Positions 1-9,727 of a stretch of 64,000 bases of DNA are shown piece by piece. Origin of the DNA: Vibrio navarrensis (GTDB lineage Bacteria; Pseudomonadota; Gammaproteobacteria; Enterobacterales; Vibrionaceae); the NCBI RefSeq assembly GCF_000764325.1, contig NZ_JMCG01000002.1, forward strand, positions 620,001 to 684,000, in the 5' to 3' direction. The notes below the pieces were generated by a model that had not been told where the DNA came from, made no database searches, and saw only the letters and a list, made by a program, of their open reading frames with translations. How positions within the stretch are numbered: position 1 is the first letter of the stretch; each line of letters starts with the position of its first letter. The position numbers and the translations under genes are program-made.

Positions 1-1
1 T

Positions 2-136
2 AGCAGTGCGGTAAGCTCTGGTCTTGATGTCGGGATAATTTTGTGCGGCTTTTTTCTACACAAACAGGTAAAGCTGCCCATATTAGCGCTGGTTATTTTC
101 TTTATGCTCGCTGGTATTGTCAGCGGCAGCTTCTAG
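2..136 (+). CDS. C-terminal end of an integral membrane protein (partial)
   Basis: An open frame enters from the left edge and ends at the TAG at 134-136, giving 44 residues. They form two hydrophobic stretches separated by a short basic loop (LHKQVK) and finish in a small-residue tail (VSGSF), as in the last two helices of a polytopic transporter. The hydrophobic pattern and the clean stop argue for a real gene end. The family cannot be assigned from this fragment; an OPT-like or other permease is possible. The sequence to the left of the window would settle it. Confidence 0.55.
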   Translation, partial: SSAVSSGLDVGIILCGFFLHKQVKLPILALVIFFMLAGIVSGSF

Positions 137-387
137 TCCTACTCGCAGGATGGTTAAGCCTATTGACTGCCCAACGGGTTGTTTTGACTTCAGTTAGGCA
201 ACGCCGACTTCTCTTCTCGATACCACATCCCGACAAAAGTCAGTGAAACGGATTAGATCCATTTCTTGACACAATTTCTCAACAACAAAACGTGGATTTT
301 TATTTCTGACCAACCCAAACCATGCTAGATTAACAATAAATTAACATAACAATAACGATTATTTTGCCAATAACATGGAGTTAGAGA

Positions 388-2073
388 ATGATTCAGCCTA
401 ACGAGTTAAGCAAACCCAACTGTGCTCTCCCACCGCCAAATGAAATGATCTTAAAATGGGCAGCGGAACGCCCCAATGAGGTCTATCTAAAACAAATCAT
501 TAACCGCCAGTTCGTCGAGTTCACCTATGCACAAGTGGCTGACCAAGCCCTGCGTTTAGTCACCGCTCTTCGCGAACTCGGGGCACAACCGGGCGATCGC
601 GTCGCACTGATTTCGAAAAACTGCGCCGAGTGGTTTATCTGCGATTTGGCGATGATGCTTGGCGATTACGTCAGTGTCCCGATTTTTCCCACCGCGAGTT
701 CGGAAACGATTGAATACTGCTTGAACCACAGTGAAAGTAAAATTTTGATCGCGGGTAAACTTGATAATCCAGAGACTACGCAAAAAGTTATCGATGAGAT
801 GACCGATATCAAGAGCATCGCTTTGCCGTATGATTCTGCGCCACAATGTCAATATCAGTACAAAAACTTAATTGCCAAGGCCGAGCCGAGTCAAGAACGC
901 CCGCAGCACGACGATGACAAACTGATGTCTTTAGTCTATACCTCTGGAACCTCTGGTCTGCCGAAAGGCGCGATGCTCACTTATGGCGCATTTTGTTGGT
1001 CGGTGCATCAACTGATTAAACACATCGGAATTCAAGAAAACGACCGCCTGTTCTCTTATTTACCTCTTGCGCACATCACTGAGCGCGTCTATATCTTTGG
1101 CTCTTCAGTGATCGGAGGTGTTCCTACTGCCTTTCCCGAATCGCTGGATACTTTTATCGAAGATGTCAAAATGCAGCGCCCAACGCTGTTCATTTCCGTA
1201 CCACGCTTATGGACACTGTTCCAGCAGCGCATCCAAGACAAATTGCCGCAAAAACGTCTTAATTTTTTGCTGAAGATTCCCTTAGTCAATTCCTTGATCA
1301 AAAAGAAGCTGGCCGATGGACTTGGTTTAGATCAAGCTCGCGTGCTGGGTTGCGGCTCCGCCCCAGTCTCCCCTGCACTGCTCCAGTGGTACCACAGTGT
1401 CGGGCTCAACATTACTGAAGCTTGGGGGATGACAGAGGCCTTTGCCTACACCACATTGAATTACCCATTTAGGGCCGACAAAATCGGCAGTGTTGGCAAT
1501 GCAGGACCGGGCATTGAACTGAAAATCGCCGAAGATAGCGAGATCATGGTTCGCAGCCAAGGGCTCTTTTCTGGCTACTATAAGAATGACATTGCGATCA
1601 AAGAATCTTTTGATAAAGAAGGCTGGCTACATACTGGCGACATAGGCTCCATCGACAGCGAAGGCTATTTGACCATTCAAGGTCGTAAGAAAGACACCTT
1701 CAAAACCGCCAAAGGAAAGTTTGTCGCACCTGTTCCCATCGAGAAAAAACTCTTTGAATACAGCCGTGTGGAGATGATGTGCCTCATTGGCTCCGGGTTA
1801 CCGGCACCAATCTTACTGGTTGTGCCACATAACTTCCCTCATTTTGACCGTGAGCGGTATGAACGGACCACGCAAAAAGTCATCAAACGCATGAATGCCG
1901 AATTGGAATCTCATCAGCAGATCAAGGGAGTCCTGATGATTAAAGAGCCCTGGAGTATCGAAAACGGCATTTTGACGCCAACACTGAAAATAAAACGTCA
2001 TGTGCTTGAGCAGAAGTATCACGAAATTGGTCACAACTGGCCAAAAGATAAATTGGTCGTTTGGGAAGAATAA
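388..2073 (+). CDS. AMP-binding enzyme, long-chain acyl-CoA synthetase-like
   Basis: 561 residues of the adenylate-forming (ANL) superfamily, which activates a carboxylic acid with ATP and usually passes it to CoA. The phosphate-binding loop YTSGTSGLPKG lies near residues 183-193, the WGMTEA motif near 345-350 and the HTGDIGS hinge region near 415. A lysine-rich C-terminal part (KTAKGKFVAP, about 440-449) fits the mobile domain. The length suits the long-chain (FadD/FAA-like) branch. The start has a good ribosome site (GGAGTTAGAGA directly before ATG). It is a single gene with its own terminator downstream. The substrate is not visible from sequence, so no fad symbol is given. Confidence 0.85.
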   Translation: MIQPNELSKPNCALPPPNEMILKWAAERPNEVYLKQIINRQFVEFTYAQVADQALRLVTALRELGAQPGDRVALISKNCAEWFICDLAMMLGDYVSVPIFPTASSETIEYCLNHSESKILIAGKLDNPETTQKVIDEMTDIKSIALPYDSAPQCQYQYKNLIAKAEPSQERPQHDDDKLMSLVYTSGTSGLPKGAMLTYGAFCWSVHQLIKHIGIQENDRLFSYLPLAHITERVYIFGSSVIGGVPTAFPESLDTFIEDVKMQRPTLFISVPRLWTLFQQRIQDKLPQKRLNFLLKIPLVNSLIKKKLADGLGLDQARVLGCGSAPVSPALLQWYHSVGLNITEAWGMTEAFAYTTLNYPFRADKIGSVGNAGPGIELKIAEDSEIMVRSQGLFSGYYKNDIAIKESFDKEGWLHTGDIGSIDSEGYLTIQGRKKDTFKTAKGKFVAPVPIEKKLFEYSRVEMMCLIGSGLPAPILLVVPHNFPHFDRERYERTTQKVIKRMNAELESHQQIKGVLMIKEPWSIENGILTPTLKIKRHVLEQKYHEIGHNWPKDKLVVWEE

Positions 2074-2098
2074 CCCGTCCAGCAACGCCTTAAAAATC

Positions 2099-2142
2099 AA
2101 AAAACCGCAGCCTTATTCCTATTCCTGAGTCTGCGGTTTTTC
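2099..2142 (+). terminator. Intrinsic terminator of the acyl-CoA ligase gene
   Basis: The inverted arms AAACCGCAG and CTGCGGTTT are separated by about 20 nt and followed by a T run (TTTTT). It lies 26 nt after the stop of the ligase gene. The A-rich left side means it could also work for the minus-strand gene beyond it, but that gene points away. Confidence 0.75.
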
Positions 2143-2172
2143 CATTAAAAACATCGATATGACCTTTCTCAG

Positions 2173-2376
2173 TTAGTCCCAAAAGCTACGCTTCACCTCA
2201 TTCGAAACTTGTTCTTTAGTCAGACCAAGATCTTTGTACATATGTTCTGACAGCTCGGACAACTGTCGCCGCGTGTGATGGTTTCGTTTCCAACGCAACA
2301 CTTCGATAAATAAACACTTAAGCGACCGTACTGTTTTCTTCGCATTTAATGGAAGATGATTTATGCTGGATTCCAT
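2173..2376 (-). CDS. DUF1127 (YjiS-like) small protein
   Basis: 67 residues, rich in Arg and Lys, with the C-terminal motif RRQLSELSEHMYKDLGLT typical of DUF1127. In this family an Arg-rich helix is followed by an L-x-D-[IL]-G-[LI] turn (here YKDLGLT). Family members are small proteins of mostly unknown role; some longer alphaproteobacterial ones bind RNA or affect phosphate and carbon metabolism. It is divergent from the LysR-type gene at 2476, with a 99-nt shared upstream region, so regulation by that LysR protein is a reasonable guess. No membrane segment or signal peptide is seen. Confidence 0.8.
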   Translation of the reverse strand: MESSINHLPLNAKKTVRSLKCLFIEVLRWKRNHHTRRQLSELSEHMYKDLGLTKEQVSNEVKRSFWD

Positions 2377-2475
2377 ATTGACTCCTTGATATTAAGCTTT
2401 GTTCGAGCTAATAATCGCTTTATCGACTCCAAGCCTCAAACGATATAAATCGTCATTAAGTTAAGGAATACTTAA

Positions 2476-3405
2476 GTGAAAGAGAGGATGCCACCGCTGC
2501 AAGGTTTGTATTACTTTTATGTCGCTTGCCAGCAAGGCAGCTTCAAGCTTGCGGCCGAGCAGCTATTTGTTTCTGCTGCGGCGGTTAGCCAACAAATTCG
2601 GCAGTTGGAAGAGTGGTTAAACGTTGATCTTTTTGTTCGCCAACATAGAAAAGTACAGCTGACCGCGGAAGGTGTGCTGCTTTTTGAACAGGCAAAGAAA
2701 GGCTTTACCCACTTGCAAGAAGGGATTCGCTTAATCAATACCGATCCTAACCCCAAGCAGCTATCGGTTTCCACCTTGCCCTCTTTTGCTCAGCATTGGT
2801 TGGTGCCCAGATTAACCGAGTTCAAAAGCCGTTATCCTCATATCGCTCTGCTACTCGAACCAACCAATCAACTGATCACATTTGATGATTCCCGAATCGA
2901 TTTATGCATCCGCTACGGACGAGGAAACTACCCCAATATTGAGAGCCAATGGTTGATGGATGATGTTATGTATCCCGTCTGCCACCCGATTTATCGGCAA
3001 CAGCACAATATCCAAACGCTGGCAGACATCAACCAAGTGGAACTGATTGAAGACACTTGGCCAGACATGGACTGGGCCTCTTTCCTGCATAATCTCGGGC
3101 TCAAGGGGGGCCAGTCGACACTCAAATATGACGGCTCGCACTTTGTTTTGGAGGGCGCGTTAGCGGTACAAGGCGTGGCGTTGGTCAAGCACTCACTCGC
3201 GGCACGCTATATAAAGGAAGGAAAGCTAGTGCGCATTGGCAATACCGCGTTAAAACCAAGATACAGCTACTACATGTGCGCGCCTGCCGGCTATTTCCGC
3301 CGAGAGAAAGTCCAGCTTTTTCGCCAGTGGCTTCTCGACGAAATAGCCAACTTTCAATGTGCTTATCCTCTCACCGGCATCGATGTGATCAGCCATATCG
3401 AATAG
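2476..3405 (+). CDS. LysR-family transcriptional regulator (GcvA-like)
   Basis: 309 residues. An N-terminal winged helix-turn-helix (about residues 10-65, with LAAEQLFVSAAAVSQQIRQLE) is followed by a type-2 periplasmic-binding-like effector domain (about 92-300). The DNA-binding part and the short PSFAQHWLVPRL segment resemble GcvA/AmpR-type regulators. The start is a GTG at 2476 preceded by AAGGA at 8-nt spacing. The ATG four codons later sits directly against a purine run and is less likely. It is divergent from the DUF1127 gene. The ligand and targets are unknown. Confidence 0.85.
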   Translation: MKERMPPLQGLYYFYVACQQGSFKLAAEQLFVSAAAVSQQIRQLEEWLNVDLFVRQHRKVQLTAEGVLLFEQAKKGFTHLQEGIRLINTDPNPKQLSVSTLPSFAQHWLVPRLTEFKSRYPHIALLLEPTNQLITFDDSRIDLCIRYGRGNYPNIESQWLMDDVMYPVCHPIYRQQHNIQTLADINQVELIEDTWPDMDWASFLHNLGLKGGQSTLKYDGSHFVLEGALAVQGVALVKHSLAARYIKEGKLVRIGNTALKPRYSYYMCAPAGYFRREKVQLFRQWLLDEIANFQCAYPLTGIDVISHIE

Positions 3406-3459
3406 TTGAGTCAAATGAACAAAGAGAGCCGCTTAGCGTACCTTGATATTCAAATAATA

Positions 3460-3487
3460 AAAAACCCGCAGTTGCCTGCGGGTTTTT
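3460..3487. terminator. Bidirectional intrinsic terminator between lysR-type gene and fusA2
   Basis: A strong hairpin (AAACCCGCAG / CTGCGGGTTT, 4-nt loop) is flanked by A-rich and T-rich runs. It can therefore end transcription of both the rightward LysR gene (stop at 3405) and the leftward EF-G gene (stop at 3511). Confidence 0.88.
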
Positions 3488-3510
3488 CTGTTATCGAGTT
3501 AAGTTAAGAA

Positions 3511-5598
3511 TTACTTCTTAGCGTTACGCTCTTTAACTTCAGCAATTACTTGCTCTGCTACGTTGTTTGGACATGGTGCGTAGTGTGAGAACTCCATAGA
3601 GAACTGACCACGACCAGAAGTCATTGTACGTAGAGTACCGATGTAGCCGAACATTTCAGAAAGTGGTACGTCTGCTTTAACGCGAACGCCAGTTGCACCC
3701 ATTTCCTGGTTCTTGATCATGCCGCGACGACGGTTCAAGTCACCGATTACGTCACCAACGTGATCTTCAGGAGTGAACACGTCAACTTTCATGATTGGTT
3801 CAAGAAGCTGAGGAGCCGCTTTAGGAATTGACTGACGGAATGCGCCTTTCGCTGCAATTTCAAATGCGATTGCAGATGAGTCAACTGCGTGGAAGCCACC
3901 GTCGAACAGTTCAACTTCAACGTCAAGTACAGGGAAACCAGCCAACGTACCAGTTGCCATCATAGACTTGAAGCCTTTCTCAACTGCTGGCCAGAATTCC
4001 TTAGGAACGTTACCACCAACTACGGTTGATTTGAATGTGAAGCCTGAGTTTTGCTCTCCAGGGCGGATGCGGTAATCGATCTTACCGAACTGACCAGAAC
4101 CACCAGACTGCTTCTTGTGCGTGTAGCTGTCTTCAACTGCTTTGGTGATTGTTTCACGGTAAGCAACCTGAGGAGCACCCACTTCTAGCTCAACGCCGTA
4201 AGTACGCTTCAGGATATCCACTTTGATGTCTAGGTGAAGTTCGCCCATACCTTTAAGGATTGTTTCGCCTGAATCTTCGTCAGTTTCAACTTGGAATGAT
4301 GGATCTTCTGCAACCATTTTACCGATCGCGATACCCATTTTCTCAGAGCCGTTTTTATCTTTTGGCTTAACAGCGATAGAGATAACTGGATCTGGGAAGA
4401 TCATTGGCTCAAGAGTACATTCGTGCTTAGGATCACATAGCGTGTGACCAGTTTGAACGTTCTTCATACCAACGATAGCGATAATGTCACCTGCTTGTGC
4501 AGCTTCCAGCTCGTTACGGTCGTTTGCGTGCATTTCCACCATGCGGCCAACACGCTCAGTTTTACCTGTTGCGCTGTTAAGAATGGTATCACCCTTCTTG
4601 ATTCGGCCTGAGTAAACACGGATGAACGTCAGAGCACCGAAACGGTCATCCATGATCTTGAACGCTAGAGCGCGGAATGGCTCGTCAACAGATACAGTTG
4701 CAACTTGACCAGTAGATTCACCAGTTTCCGGATCAGTCAGGTCTTGAGGTTGAACTTCAGTTGGGTTTGGTAGGTAATCAACTACCGCATCTAGAACCAG
4801 CTGCATACCTTTGTTACGGTAAGCAGAACCACAGAAAGTTGGGAAGAATGCTAGTTCACGAGTACCTTTACGGATACAAGCTTTGATTTGCTCGATAGTT
4901 GGCTCTTCGCCTTCCATGTAAGCCATCATCAGCTCGTCATCTTGCTCAACAGCAGTTTCGATCAGCATTTCACGGTATTCTTCAACCTGATCAACCAAAT
5001 CTGCAGGAACTTCTTTAACTTCGAAGTTTTCTGGTAAGCCTGAGTCATCCCATACAAACGCTTGGCGAGTTAGTACATCCACCACACCAACAAACTCATC
5101 TTCACGGCCGATAGGTAGAGTCATAACAAGTGGTTTTGCACCAAGAACATTGTTGATTTGATCAACAACGCGGAAGAAGTCTGCACCCATACGGTCTAGT
5201 TTGTTTACGAAGATCAGACGAGATACTTCTGATTCGTTCGCATAACGCCAGTTAGTTTCTGACTGAGGTTCAACACCGCCAGAACCACAGAATACACCGA
5301 TACCACCGTCAAGAACTTTCAGAGAACGATAAACTTCAACTGTGAAGTCAACGTGTCCAGGGGTATCAATGATATTGAAACGGTGGTCTTTCCAGAAACA
5401 GGTAGTCGCAGCAGACTGGATAGTGATACCACGCTCAGCTTCTTGTTCCATGAAGTCCATTGTTGTTGTGCCGTCATGGCTATCACCCATTTTATGGATT
5501 TTACCAGTCAGCTTTAGGATGCGCTCAGTGGTAGTGGTTTTGCCCGCGTCAACGTGCGCGAAGATACCAATGTTTCTGTATTTTGATAAATCTGCCAT
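3511..5598 (-). CDS. fusA2: Elongation factor G, second copy (EF-G2)
   Basis: 695-residue translational GTPase that moves tRNA and mRNA through the ribosome and helps recycle ribosomes. G1 AHVDAGKT is at residues 14-21, DTPGH at 78-82 and NKLD at 132-135, followed by the usual domains II-V. It stands alone between terminators, away from rpsL-rpsG-tuf, so it is the extra EF-G that many Vibrio and Pseudomonas species carry beside the str-operon copy. Whether it mainly translocates or recycles cannot be told from sequence. All G motifs are intact, so it is probably an active GTPase. The next gene on this strand, radA, ends 207 nt upstream. Confidence 0.9.
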   Translation of the reverse strand: MADLSKYRNIGIFAHVDAGKTTTTERILKLTGKIHKMGDSHDGTTTMDFMEQEAERGITIQSAATTCFWKDHRFNIIDTPGHVDFTVEVYRSLKVLDGGIGVFCGSGGVEPQSETNWRYANESEVSRLIFVNKLDRMGADFFRVVDQINNVLGAKPLVMTLPIGREDEFVGVVDVLTRQAFVWDDSGLPENFEVKEVPADLVDQVEEYREMLIETAVEQDDELMMAYMEGEEPTIEQIKACIRKGTRELAFFPTFCGSAYRNKGMQLVLDAVVDYLPNPTEVQPQDLTDPETGESTGQVATVSVDEPFRALAFKIMDDRFGALTFIRVYSGRIKKGDTILNSATGKTERVGRMVEMHANDRNELEAAQAGDIIAIVGMKNVQTGHTLCDPKHECTLEPMIFPDPVISIAVKPKDKNGSEKMGIAIGKMVAEDPSFQVETDEDSGETILKGMGELHLDIKVDILKRTYGVELEVGAPQVAYRETITKAVEDSYTHKKQSGGSGQFGKIDYRIRPGEQNSGFTFKSTVVGGNVPKEFWPAVEKGFKSMMATGTLAGFPVLDVEVELFDGGFHAVDSSAIAFEIAAKGAFRQSIPKAAPQLLEPIMKVDVFTPEDHVGDVIGDLNRRRGMIKNQEMGATGVRVKADVPLSEMFGYIGTLRTMTSGRGQFSMEFSHYAPCPNNVAEQVIAEVKERNAKK

Positions 5599-5805
5599 TG
5601 TCTTACTCTGTTAATAAGGTATAAAGTGCGCGCAGAGTATATCACAATCGTTCAAGACTGATACCCTTGCATGCCATTCGTTAAGAAAAATTTTCTTCTA
5701 CAACAGTAAAGCTTACCAATGCTTAGCTTGCAAAGCGGCGCGAAACTATATTTTTGCTTCCTCTGTTTACGCACAAAATTTCCCTTATTATGAAGCTCGA
5801 ACGCT

Positions 5806-7185
5806 CTAGAGTTCATCAAAAGCACTGATCGCATCGGCGAGTTTTTTCACCCCGTGGATCTGCATGCCCACTATTCCGCCTTTCGGCATATTGGCCATAG
5901 GGACAATCGCTTTCTTAAAGCCATGCTTGAACGCTTCATTGAGACGTTCTTGGCCACTGGGTACCGGGCGGATCTCGCCAGCCAAGCCCACTTCGCCAAA
6001 AATCACCACATCTTTTGGCAATGGCCGATCGCGAAAACTAGACAGTAGCGCCATAATCAGCGCCAAGTCAGCGCTAGTTTCACTCACCTTTACCCCACCG
6101 ACCACATTGACAAAGACATCCTGGTCAGCCATTTGTAAGCCGCCGTGCTTATGTAAAACCGCTAATAATAAAGAGAGACGGTTTTGCTCAAGACCGACAG
6201 CGACCCGACGAGGATTAGCAAGCTGCGAATAGTCCACCAAAGCTTGGATCTCGACCAGAAGCGGCCTAGTGCCTTCCCAAACCACCATCACCGAACTACC
6301 AGAGGTTGCCTCCTCCCCACGTGACAAGAAAATCGCCGACGGGTTACTCACTTCACGCAATCCTTGCCCGGTCATGGCAAACACACCGAGTTCATTCACC
6401 GCACCAAAACGGTTTTTGTGGCTACGCAGGGTACGAAAGCGACTATCGGTATCGCCATCGAGCAGCACAGAACAGTCAATAATGTGCTCTAACACTTTCG
6501 GGCCCGCTAAGGTGCCGTCTTTAGTTACGTGGCCAACAATAAAGACAGCGACATTATTTTGTTTGGCGTAACGGGTTAATGCCGTGGCGGATTCACGTAC
6601 TTGCGCGACGCTTCCGGGTGAAGATTGCACATCCGAAACATGCATCACCTGAATCGAGTCAATTACCATGATGCGTGGTCGCACCTCTTCGGCAATTTGG
6701 CAAATCTTATCCACGTTAGTCTCTGAGAGCATTTTCAAATGCTCTTTCGGCAATCCCAAACGAGAAGCGCGCATCGCGACTTGTTGCAAAGACTCTTCGC
6801 CAGTGACGTACAAAGCAGGCATGTGTGCCGAGAGCGCGCACATCGTTTGCAACAACAGCGTCGATTTACCCGCGCCAGGGCTTCCGCCAATCAAAATCGC
6901 CGCACCGGGCACGATGCCCCCACCCAATACGCGATCCAGCTCTTTAAAGCCACTGGTAAAACGCGGCACTTCCTGTAAATCGATATCAGACAAGGTCTGT
7001 ACTTTGGACTCGGTTGCACTGCCCGCATAGCCTGACAAACGCTCATTACGAGCGACACTCGGCGAAGCGGCTAGCCTCACTTCAGTAATGGTATTCCAAG
7101 AGCCACAGGCGTTGCATTGCCCCTGCCAGCGAGGAAAATCTGCCCCACAGTCGTTACATACATACGCGCGTTTTGCTTTCACCAT
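5806..7185 (-). CDS. radA: DNA repair ATPase RadA (Sms)
   Basis: 459 residues, the usual RadA length. It has an N-terminal zinc finger (C10, C13, C24, C27), a RecA-type ATPase with Walker A GSPGAGKST at 101-109, the diagnostic KNRFG motif near residue 255, and a Lon-protease-like C-terminal domain. RadA is a RecA-related helicase that drives branch migration of recombination intermediates. It is divergent from the plzC-like gene at 7320. A start at MVKAKRAYVC places the zinc finger at the normal distance. Confidence 0.95.
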   Translation of the reverse strand: MVKAKRAYVCNDCGADFPRWQGQCNACGSWNTITEVRLAASPSVARNERLSGYAGSATESKVQTLSDIDLQEVPRFTSGFKELDRVLGGGIVPGAAILIGGSPGAGKSTLLLQTMCALSAHMPALYVTGEESLQQVAMRASRLGLPKEHLKMLSETNVDKICQIAEEVRPRIMVIDSIQVMHVSDVQSSPGSVAQVRESATALTRYAKQNNVAVFIVGHVTKDGTLAGPKVLEHIIDCSVLLDGDTDSRFRTLRSHKNRFGAVNELGVFAMTGQGLREVSNPSAIFLSRGEEATSGSSVMVVWEGTRPLLVEIQALVDYSQLANPRRVAVGLEQNRLSLLLAVLHKHGGLQMADQDVFVNVVGGVKVSETSADLALIMALLSSFRDRPLPKDVVIFGEVGLAGEIRPVPSGQERLNEAFKHGFKKAIVPMANMPKGGIVGMQIHGVKKLADAISAFDEL

Positions 7186-7319
7186 GCCGCCTCAAATTGT
7201 CCAGCCTGTGATCCTGTCAGACCACTGATTCATTAAACACAGAACAAAGTGCTGTTATACTTAAGTTTATTATCACTTTGCCGATACTCTTATCAAGAAC
7301 AGATACTGTAACAGAAAAG

Positions 7320-9668
7320 ATGGAACAAGCTGAAATTCTCTCAATCGCAGAAAGGCTCATCCCGCTGTACAACACGGAAGATTTTGATTTTGTCCTGAGT
7401 CAACTGACCGAGGGAGAACCGCCATCGGCTAAATTACTGGTGAAGATGGAGCTTAACCGCATCATGGCACCATGCAAAAAAAGTATCGACTTACGTGGTC
7501 GGGTGCAAGGTGAATGCCGTGAATACGAACTGGATGGTTTAAAGCATTGGCTTGATGATGTCGCTTTCAATGCCTACCACAAAAACACCAAGAAATTTGG
7601 CCGCTATACCGAAGGAGTGTGGGAAGCGTTAAGCAACACACGCAATAGTTTCCGTGTGTTGGGCAAAAACACGCAGCAGCCGGAAGGGCTCGGGTTAACC
7701 GATCCAGCTAGCCCTTATGAAGCTGAAGCTATTTACCTTGGCTACGATCTCAAAAGACAAGAAAAGCGCCTGCGCGTGCAGTCACAGGTGGAGATAAAAC
7801 TGGCCAAAGGACAAGTTTTGCATGGTGTGAGCGTCGATCTCTCTAGCTCAGGTGCCAAATTCAAAGTGCCGAGTGCCTTTAATTACAATCTCGGAGAAAT
7901 TATCCAGGTCTCCTTTTCCGAGCTCGCCAAAACTTCGCAAGTGGCGAACATCGACAAAAAATTAGAGTATCGCGTGATCGCCGTAGAAGACTCTTATGAG
8001 AACGATGCGGTTAAATTTCTACGTTGTCTACGCCTAACCGAAACCAACATCATCGCCCGTGTGATCGATGAGTCATTGAGTAACTCAGCCAAACGGACTC
8101 GCCACGATAACCAAGACAAAATCATTCGTTCAAGAACGCGTGGATACGAGCACATCTATCTTAAACACACCTGTAACCTGCCGCTGTTTTTCCAAGGAAG
8201 TGAGCTCAAACTGGCGATGATGACGCCAAATAATGCGCCGATTTGGAATTACTGGCACGATGAGCGAAAACAACAAGTCTTCGGCACACTGTTTAATCCG
8301 CAAAGAATGGAGATGTTGATTAAGTCTGGCGTAAAGGGGACAAGCAACGTTATCTACTCCTTTACTCACGAGCATGAGAACAAGACCTTCTTCTATTCGA
8401 TGCTGATGCCAGAAGCGACCCGAGAACAACGACAGCTTTTTTGGCATTTAGGAGCACGTCGTTCAAGCTGGCGCGCGTTCCGCATTTCTATTTTTGAGCT
8501 TTCAGACAAAGAGAAGCAGCAGTTGGCCTCTTTCTCTTCTGAACTTGCCGATGCGTCAACCGCCCTCACCCACTGCGGTATTTTGCAAGAAATCGCCGAT
8601 GACAGTGTGGGTGACGACTATCTGTTTACCGAGCAACCTCGTATCCCAGCCAGCACACTGAATACGTTTCGTCACCCACGAAAGATCGTCGGCGCACCCA
8701 AAGGGATTTTCTTTGACGCCAAATCAAGACGCAAAGAGCCAAGATACAGCTTCCAGTCGCCTCTGCTCTTAACTAAGAGTGACGGTTCACAAGCACAAGG
8801 GAATACGCTCGATTTGTCCAAGCGCGGGTTGAGTTTGCAATTGAATGCGCCGTTGGCACTGATTGCCGGAGAAGAGGTTGAGGTCAATTACCTTGAACTG
8901 CAACTGTACGATAAAAAACTCCCTTTAGATAAAGTGCCGTATCGAGTAATACGCGTAAGCCCTGATGGTCAGCAATTGCAACTGGTGATTGATGAAAATA
9001 GTCAAACCATCAAAACCATCGCTTTTTTCAACAGCATTATTGAACATAACCAAGATAAGCTGATTGCCCAGCAAGAGATCCTGCCAAGCAATGAGCTACT
9101 AGAATCATTGCACAGCATTTTGCTCTCCAAGATGGTGAGCACGCCCATTTTTATCAGCAAAACGCCATCAGGTTATCGCACCAAAGCGATTGGTGTGAAT
9201 TTTCCACTAGAGAAGCACTTGATGCTGTTGGCAAAGCTAGGCCACAAAGAGAACCTCTCTCTTGAGCCACTCTACAAAGGCCGCTCGAATACGCTGATTG
9301 CGAATCCGACCAAAAGGATCGACGGAGCAGAGCCCGTTCATCACGAGATTTATATTGCCGTCACCAAATTCGGAGACAAGATCAAAGCCGTCCAGACCAA
9401 GGCACCGATCGAATTCGACAGCGTCAAAGAGCGCATCCAATTTGTGAAAAAGGCGAAAATGTCTGGTGAGTTTTACGCACTGAGGCTCTCCACCGCGCCG
9501 ATTTTCAGCCCGATGACCTCATTGCTGCAAAAAGATCTGAACGATTTAGCCCACCTGAGCATGCACCAAGCCAGCAAGCTGGAGAAAGAGCTTTCCACCT
9601 TAATAGGTTATTGTGAAATGGAAGAGATCACTGAAGAAATATTGATTCGTCTTGAGTTAAGCGATTAA
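7320..9668 (+). CDS. plzC: Double PilZ-domain c-di-GMP receptor (PlzC-like)
   Basis: 782 residues from the ATG at 7320; an in-frame ATG 14 codons earlier gives an N terminus unlike a protein start. Two PilZ signatures are visible. One is RQEKRLR near residues 145-151 with DLSSSGAKFKV near 173. The other is RRKEPR near 471-476 with DLSKRGLSLQL near 498. Each has the Arg cluster plus D-x-S-x-x-G that bind cyclic di-GMP. No membrane segment is seen. Position between radA and serB matches V. cholerae PlzC as I remember it. The rest of the protein has no recognised fold and no stated output. Confidence 0.8.
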   Translation: MEQAEILSIAERLIPLYNTEDFDFVLSQLTEGEPPSAKLLVKMELNRIMAPCKKSIDLRGRVQGECREYELDGLKHWLDDVAFNAYHKNTKKFGRYTEGVWEALSNTRNSFRVLGKNTQQPEGLGLTDPASPYEAEAIYLGYDLKRQEKRLRVQSQVEIKLAKGQVLHGVSVDLSSSGAKFKVPSAFNYNLGEIIQVSFSELAKTSQVANIDKKLEYRVIAVEDSYENDAVKFLRCLRLTETNIIARVIDESLSNSAKRTRHDNQDKIIRSRTRGYEHIYLKHTCNLPLFFQGSELKLAMMTPNNAPIWNYWHDERKQQVFGTLFNPQRMEMLIKSGVKGTSNVIYSFTHEHENKTFFYSMLMPEATREQRQLFWHLGARRSSWRAFRISIFELSDKEKQQLASFSSELADASTALTHCGILQEIADDSVGDDYLFTEQPRIPASTLNTFRHPRKIVGAPKGIFFDAKSRRKEPRYSFQSPLLLTKSDGSQAQGNTLDLSKRGLSLQLNAPLALIAGEEVEVNYLELQLYDKKLPLDKVPYRVIRVSPDGQQLQLVIDENSQTIKTIAFFNSIIEHNQDKLIAQQEILPSNELLESLHSILLSKMVSTPIFISKTPSGYRTKAIGVNFPLEKHLMLLAKLGHKENLSLEPLYKGRSNTLIANPTKRIDGAEPVHHEIYIAVTKFGDKIKAVQTKAPIEFDSVKERIQFVKKAKMSGEFYALRLSTAPIFSPMTSLLQKDLNDLAHLSMHQASKLEKELSTLIGYCEMEEITEEILIRLELSD

Positions 9669-9682
9669 AACTCATAGACAAC

Positions 9683-9710
9683 CAGGCGCGATGATCGCGC
9701 CTTGTTGTTT
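9683..9710 (+). terminator. Intrinsic terminator after the plzC-like gene
   Basis: A GC-rich palindrome (AGGCGCGA / TCGCGCCT, 3-nt loop) is followed by TTGTTGTTT, 15 nt after the stop codon. It lies between two convergent genes and may also help end serB transcription. Confidence 0.7.
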
Positions 9711-9727
9711 AGAGAACACTCAATCGA

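Noticed and set aside
43..246. 67-codon plus-strand open frame at the left edge
   Set aside because: It overlaps the clear hydrophobic C-terminal frame ending at 136 and has no family-like sequence.
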